NCBI GenBank assembly: GCA_905197685.1
Contig: CAJJZS010000025.1
Span: forward strand, 1-7,861
DNA: 7,861 nucleotides
Source of the DNA: an uncultured Oscillospiraceae bacterium
Lineage (GTDB): Bacteria > Bacillota > Clostridia > Oscillospirales > Ruminococcaceae
Direction of reading: 5' to 3'
This document shows positions 5,968-7,861 of this stretch, piece after piece (positions within the stretch are counted from its first letter, which is position 1; every line of letters begins with the position of its first letter). The position numbers were made by a program, and so were the translations under genes. A model generated the notes under the pieces. The model worked only from the letters and a program-made list of their open reading frames with translations, was not told the DNA's origin and searched no databases.

Positions 5968-7776
5968 CTATAATTCATTGATGGTTGCAGTAATCGACAT
6001 ATTGCGAATTCGTTTTGCCGGAGCATATACAGCTGCGATTGCCGCAATCGAGACAAACAGAAGAATAACGCCCAAAGAGATAATTGGGAACTGCCACACA
6101 GCAGATGGAAAATGCCCTGCAATAAGGAAATCATACAGCACTTTGCTAAGCGGCAAGCCAATAGCACAACCAACAACGCACCCCAAAACAGCATAGGTGA
6201 ATGCTTCACAAGCAATCATTTTCGTCATTTGCCGTTCATCCATTCCTACTGCCCGCATAGCTCCATATTGCTTCATTCTGGCAGACACACTCATGGAAAT
6301 GCTATTGACAATGTTCATTACCGTTACCAGTGCAATAATTGCCAAAAACGCATAAACACAGAAAACAAAAGCCATATAAGTTCCCGTAGTGCGCTCGTCG
6401 CGTTTATCTCGAAAGCTATATGTTTGATCTACGGAATTCTGGATTGCCTGAACATTTTCGTCCGTAACATCTCCCGTTGTTTGTATCAGCACAAGAGAAT
6501 AACCTTCCTCTCCTGTCAAACGGACAAATGTTTCATCAGAGGTAATCAATGTGAGCTTTCCATTTGTCAATCCATTCTCACTAAATGGGTCGTTTTTTAA
6601 CAGTCCGGCTATGGTAAGGGTTTCATCCCCAATCTGAACAGTGTCACCGATTTTCCATTTGCTGTCCTGATCGGATGTTGCCAAAACAAAATTGCTGTCC
6701 CCAAAAACTTTGGACAGATCACTCCCTCTTTTCAAAGCACTGTCTTTTTTCAGACATTGTAAATCAAAATCGTCATAAGAAATCAAATCGACTGTGCCAG
6801 AAAAGTTGGTGTCGTCGTTTAGTTTGGCAGAAACATCAAATACACTACGACGCCCGTAAACTTCCTTCACTCCATCCATTTCGCGGATGGTTGTAAGCAG
6901 TTCCCAAGGAATCGTATTACCGTCAGCACTTGCAATATCTATATCTGATGTGGCAGACGACTGAGGAATCAGGTAATCCACAAAATCGACCATAATAGAA
7001 AAGCTCAAAAACAGTATGATGCTAAGTGCAAAAGAACCTGTCATCAGGAATAAATTTTTCTTCCCGGAGATTGCATGGCTGACACCAAGAAGGGATTCAA
7101 TTTTTCCGAAGCCTACATACGGCGAATGGCGCATTGTTTTTTCGTGGCCTGCATTTCCAGACACCGCTGTGATAGGAGATACCTTTGCAGCATGTTTTGC
7201 CGGAGCATTTGCGGCAATCAGTACAGTAATCAGTCCCACAAAGATACCGCAAGCAATGCCAAAAATACTAATGCCAAAGAGAGGAATATCAGAAAATTCT
7301 TCTTTGACTGCAAAACGCAGTGCCGCGCAAAGTCCCCATGTAGTAACAACCCCTAAAACAAGACCGATAGGGATAGCTGTTTTGCACCAGTTCAATGCCT
7401 CTAAACGGACAAAGCGGATGGTCTGCTGCTTACTCATACCAATGCAGCGCATCATTCCGAAAAATCGGGTTCTCTGTGCAACGCTGCTGTTCATGCTGCT
7501 GGAAATCATCAAAACGCCTGCAATCAAAATCAGCAGGAACAGAACAACCGCAACAGAAAGAAGGGTTTGCCCCATGGAACTGCCGAGCAAGTCTCCAATA
7601 GAGAAACTTCCATGCTTACCAACCAATCGGGTCTGTTCCATCCGAAAACCCATTTCTGCCATACTGAATACTGCTGTTACCATAAACACAGCAAATACAA
7701 TGCAAAGCAGCGTCATACGATTTTGTCGGCGGTGAACTTTAGCGGAGATGGGAATAAGACTAAGATAGCTTTTCAT
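5968..7776 (-). CDS. MacB/FtsX-family ABC transporter permease
   Basis: This 602-aa integral membrane protein is the permease of a second ABC system. It carries two FtsX-type membrane modules. Hydrophobic segments lie near residues 21-41, 70-94, 131-156, 165-190, 240-268, 463-490, 521-545 and 563-586. A large hydrophilic domain (about 269-462) lies between segments 5 and 6 and should be extracytoplasmic. The two modules show matching motifs: RTRFFGMMRCIGMS (about 102-115) with ARMKQYGAMRAVGMD (499-513), and APAKHAAKVSPITAV with APAKRIRNMSITATI. This eight-segment duplicated layout differs from the ten-segment BceB type upstream. The ATG overlaps the stop of the ATPase gene (ATGA) and follows GGGAGGT (7784-7790 on the plus strand). 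It probably exports or clears a peptide or lipophilic compound; the substrate cannot be read. I see no convincing terminator after its stop. Confidence 0.92.
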   Translation of the reverse strand: MKSYLSLIPISAKVHRRQNRMTLLCIVFAVFMVTAVFSMAEMGFRMEQTRLVGKHGSFSIGDLLGSSMGQTLLSVAVVLFLLILIAGVLMISSSMNSSVAQRTRFFGMMRCIGMSKQQTIRFVRLEALNWCKTAIPIGLVLGVVTTWGLCAALRFAVKEEFSDIPLFGISIFGIACGIFVGLITVLIAANAPAKHAAKVSPITAVSGNAGHEKTMRHSPYVGFGKIESLLGVSHAISGKKNLFLMTGSFALSIILFLSFSIMVDFVDYLIPQSSATSDIDIASADGNTIPWELLTTIREMDGVKEVYGRRSVFDVSAKLNDDTNFSGTVDLISYDDFDLQCLKKDSALKRGSDLSKVFGDSNFVLATSDQDSKWKIGDTVQIGDETLTIAGLLKNDPFSENGLTNGKLTLITSDETFVRLTGEEGYSLVLIQTTGDVTDENVQAIQNSVDQTYSFRDKRDERTTGTYMAFVFCVYAFLAIIALVTVMNIVNSISMSVSARMKQYGAMRAVGMDERQMTKMIACEAFTYAVLGCVVGCAIGLPLSKVLYDFLIAGHFPSAVWQFPIISLGVILLFVSIAAIAAVYAPAKRIRNMSITATINEL

Positions 7777-7861
7777 TCACGGCACCTCCCAAAATCAGTC
7801 AAAGTACCATCCGATACCTGTAATACCCGGTCTGCCGTTTGCGCAATACTGCGGTTGTGGG
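7773..7861 (-). CDS. ABC transporter ATP-binding protein, C-terminal fragment (cut by window edge)
   Basis: Only the last 28 codons are present, reading HNRSIAQTADRVLQVSDG and ending TDFGRCRE before a TGA at 7775-7773. This is the usual end of a MacB/LolD-like ATPase: the first H is most likely the H-loop histidine, followed by the typical 'ADRVL...V.DG' strand. The Walker and signature motifs lie beyond the window. The stop overlaps the permease ATG by ATGA, so the two are translationally coupled and form one minus-strand operon. The fragment is truncated by the window, not evidently by mutation. Confidence 0.85.
   Translation of the reverse strand, partial: HNRSIAQTADRVLQVSDGTLTDFGRCRE

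Noticed and set aside
6112..6600. A 162-codon plus-strand open frame opposite the permease
   Set aside because: It is antisense to the second FtsX module and soluble domain of the permease and reads as low-quality, His/Cys/Asn-rich sequence without a motif.
7016..7735. A 239-codon plus-strand open frame opposite the minus-strand permease
   Set aside because: It lies wholly within the well-supported FtsX-type permease gene on the other strand, has no family resemblance and no convincing ribosome site; it is an antisense shadow.
1..7861. CRISPR array, tRNA or rRNA genes
   Set aside because: No regularly spaced repeats, no cloverleaf-type sequence and no rRNA-like conserved blocks were seen; the window is filled by protein-coding genes and short spacers.

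Overview
The window looks like an accessory region from a low- to mid-GC Firmicute, most likely a gut Clostridia-type organism. It reads as cargo of an integrative conjugative or similar mobile element. The basis is strong AGGAGGTGAT-type ribosome binding sites, U-tract terminators, AT-rich spacers and BceAB-type transport genes. A small XRE regulator of a kind common in Firmicute conjugative elements, and a duplicated ~95-bp non-coding element, point the same way. The host and element assignment is inference: no integrase, relaxase or attachment site lies in view.

Layout. Positions 1-317 hold no confident gene. They contain a 36-bp inverted repeat, copy A of the ~95-bp repeat (78-171), a plausible promoter, and a perfect 18-bp hairpin with a T-tract (220-270) just ahead of the first gene. 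A plus-strand block follows: a BceA-type ATPase (318-1067) and a BceB-type permease (1079-3049) as a tight pair, then a terminator. A consensus-like promoter (3117-3145) then starts a second unit: a polytopic HisKA_3-type histidine kinase (3158-4744) and an overlapping NarL/LuxR-type response regulator (4722-5330). A 122-aa XRE regulator (5412-5780) comes next and ends in a terminator that overlaps its stop codon. Copy B of the repeat (5859-5955) follows. The rest is a minus-strand operon converging on the block: the last 28 codons of an ABC ATPase (7773-7861, cut by the window edge) and a 602-aa MacB/FtsX-type permease (5968-7776).

How the genes may work together. BceAB-type transporters usually confer resistance to, or signal the presence of, cell-wall-active peptide antibiotics such as bacitracin or lantibiotics. 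The adjacent kinase/regulator pair is the obvious candidate controller. It is not the usual BceRS design (a short two-TM kinase with an OmpR-type regulator). It is a ComP/ComA-like design: a many-TM sensor with a NarL-type regulator. The second, convergent ABC system is probably a separate export or efflux module. The repeat copies bracket the plus-strand block in the same orientation, suggesting module-by-module assembly of the region.

Most notable points: the bracketing structured repeat, the hairpin/T-tract between the only visible upstream promoter and the transporter genes (possible attenuation), the non-canonical transporter/two-component pairing, and a possibly leaderless kinase mRNA.
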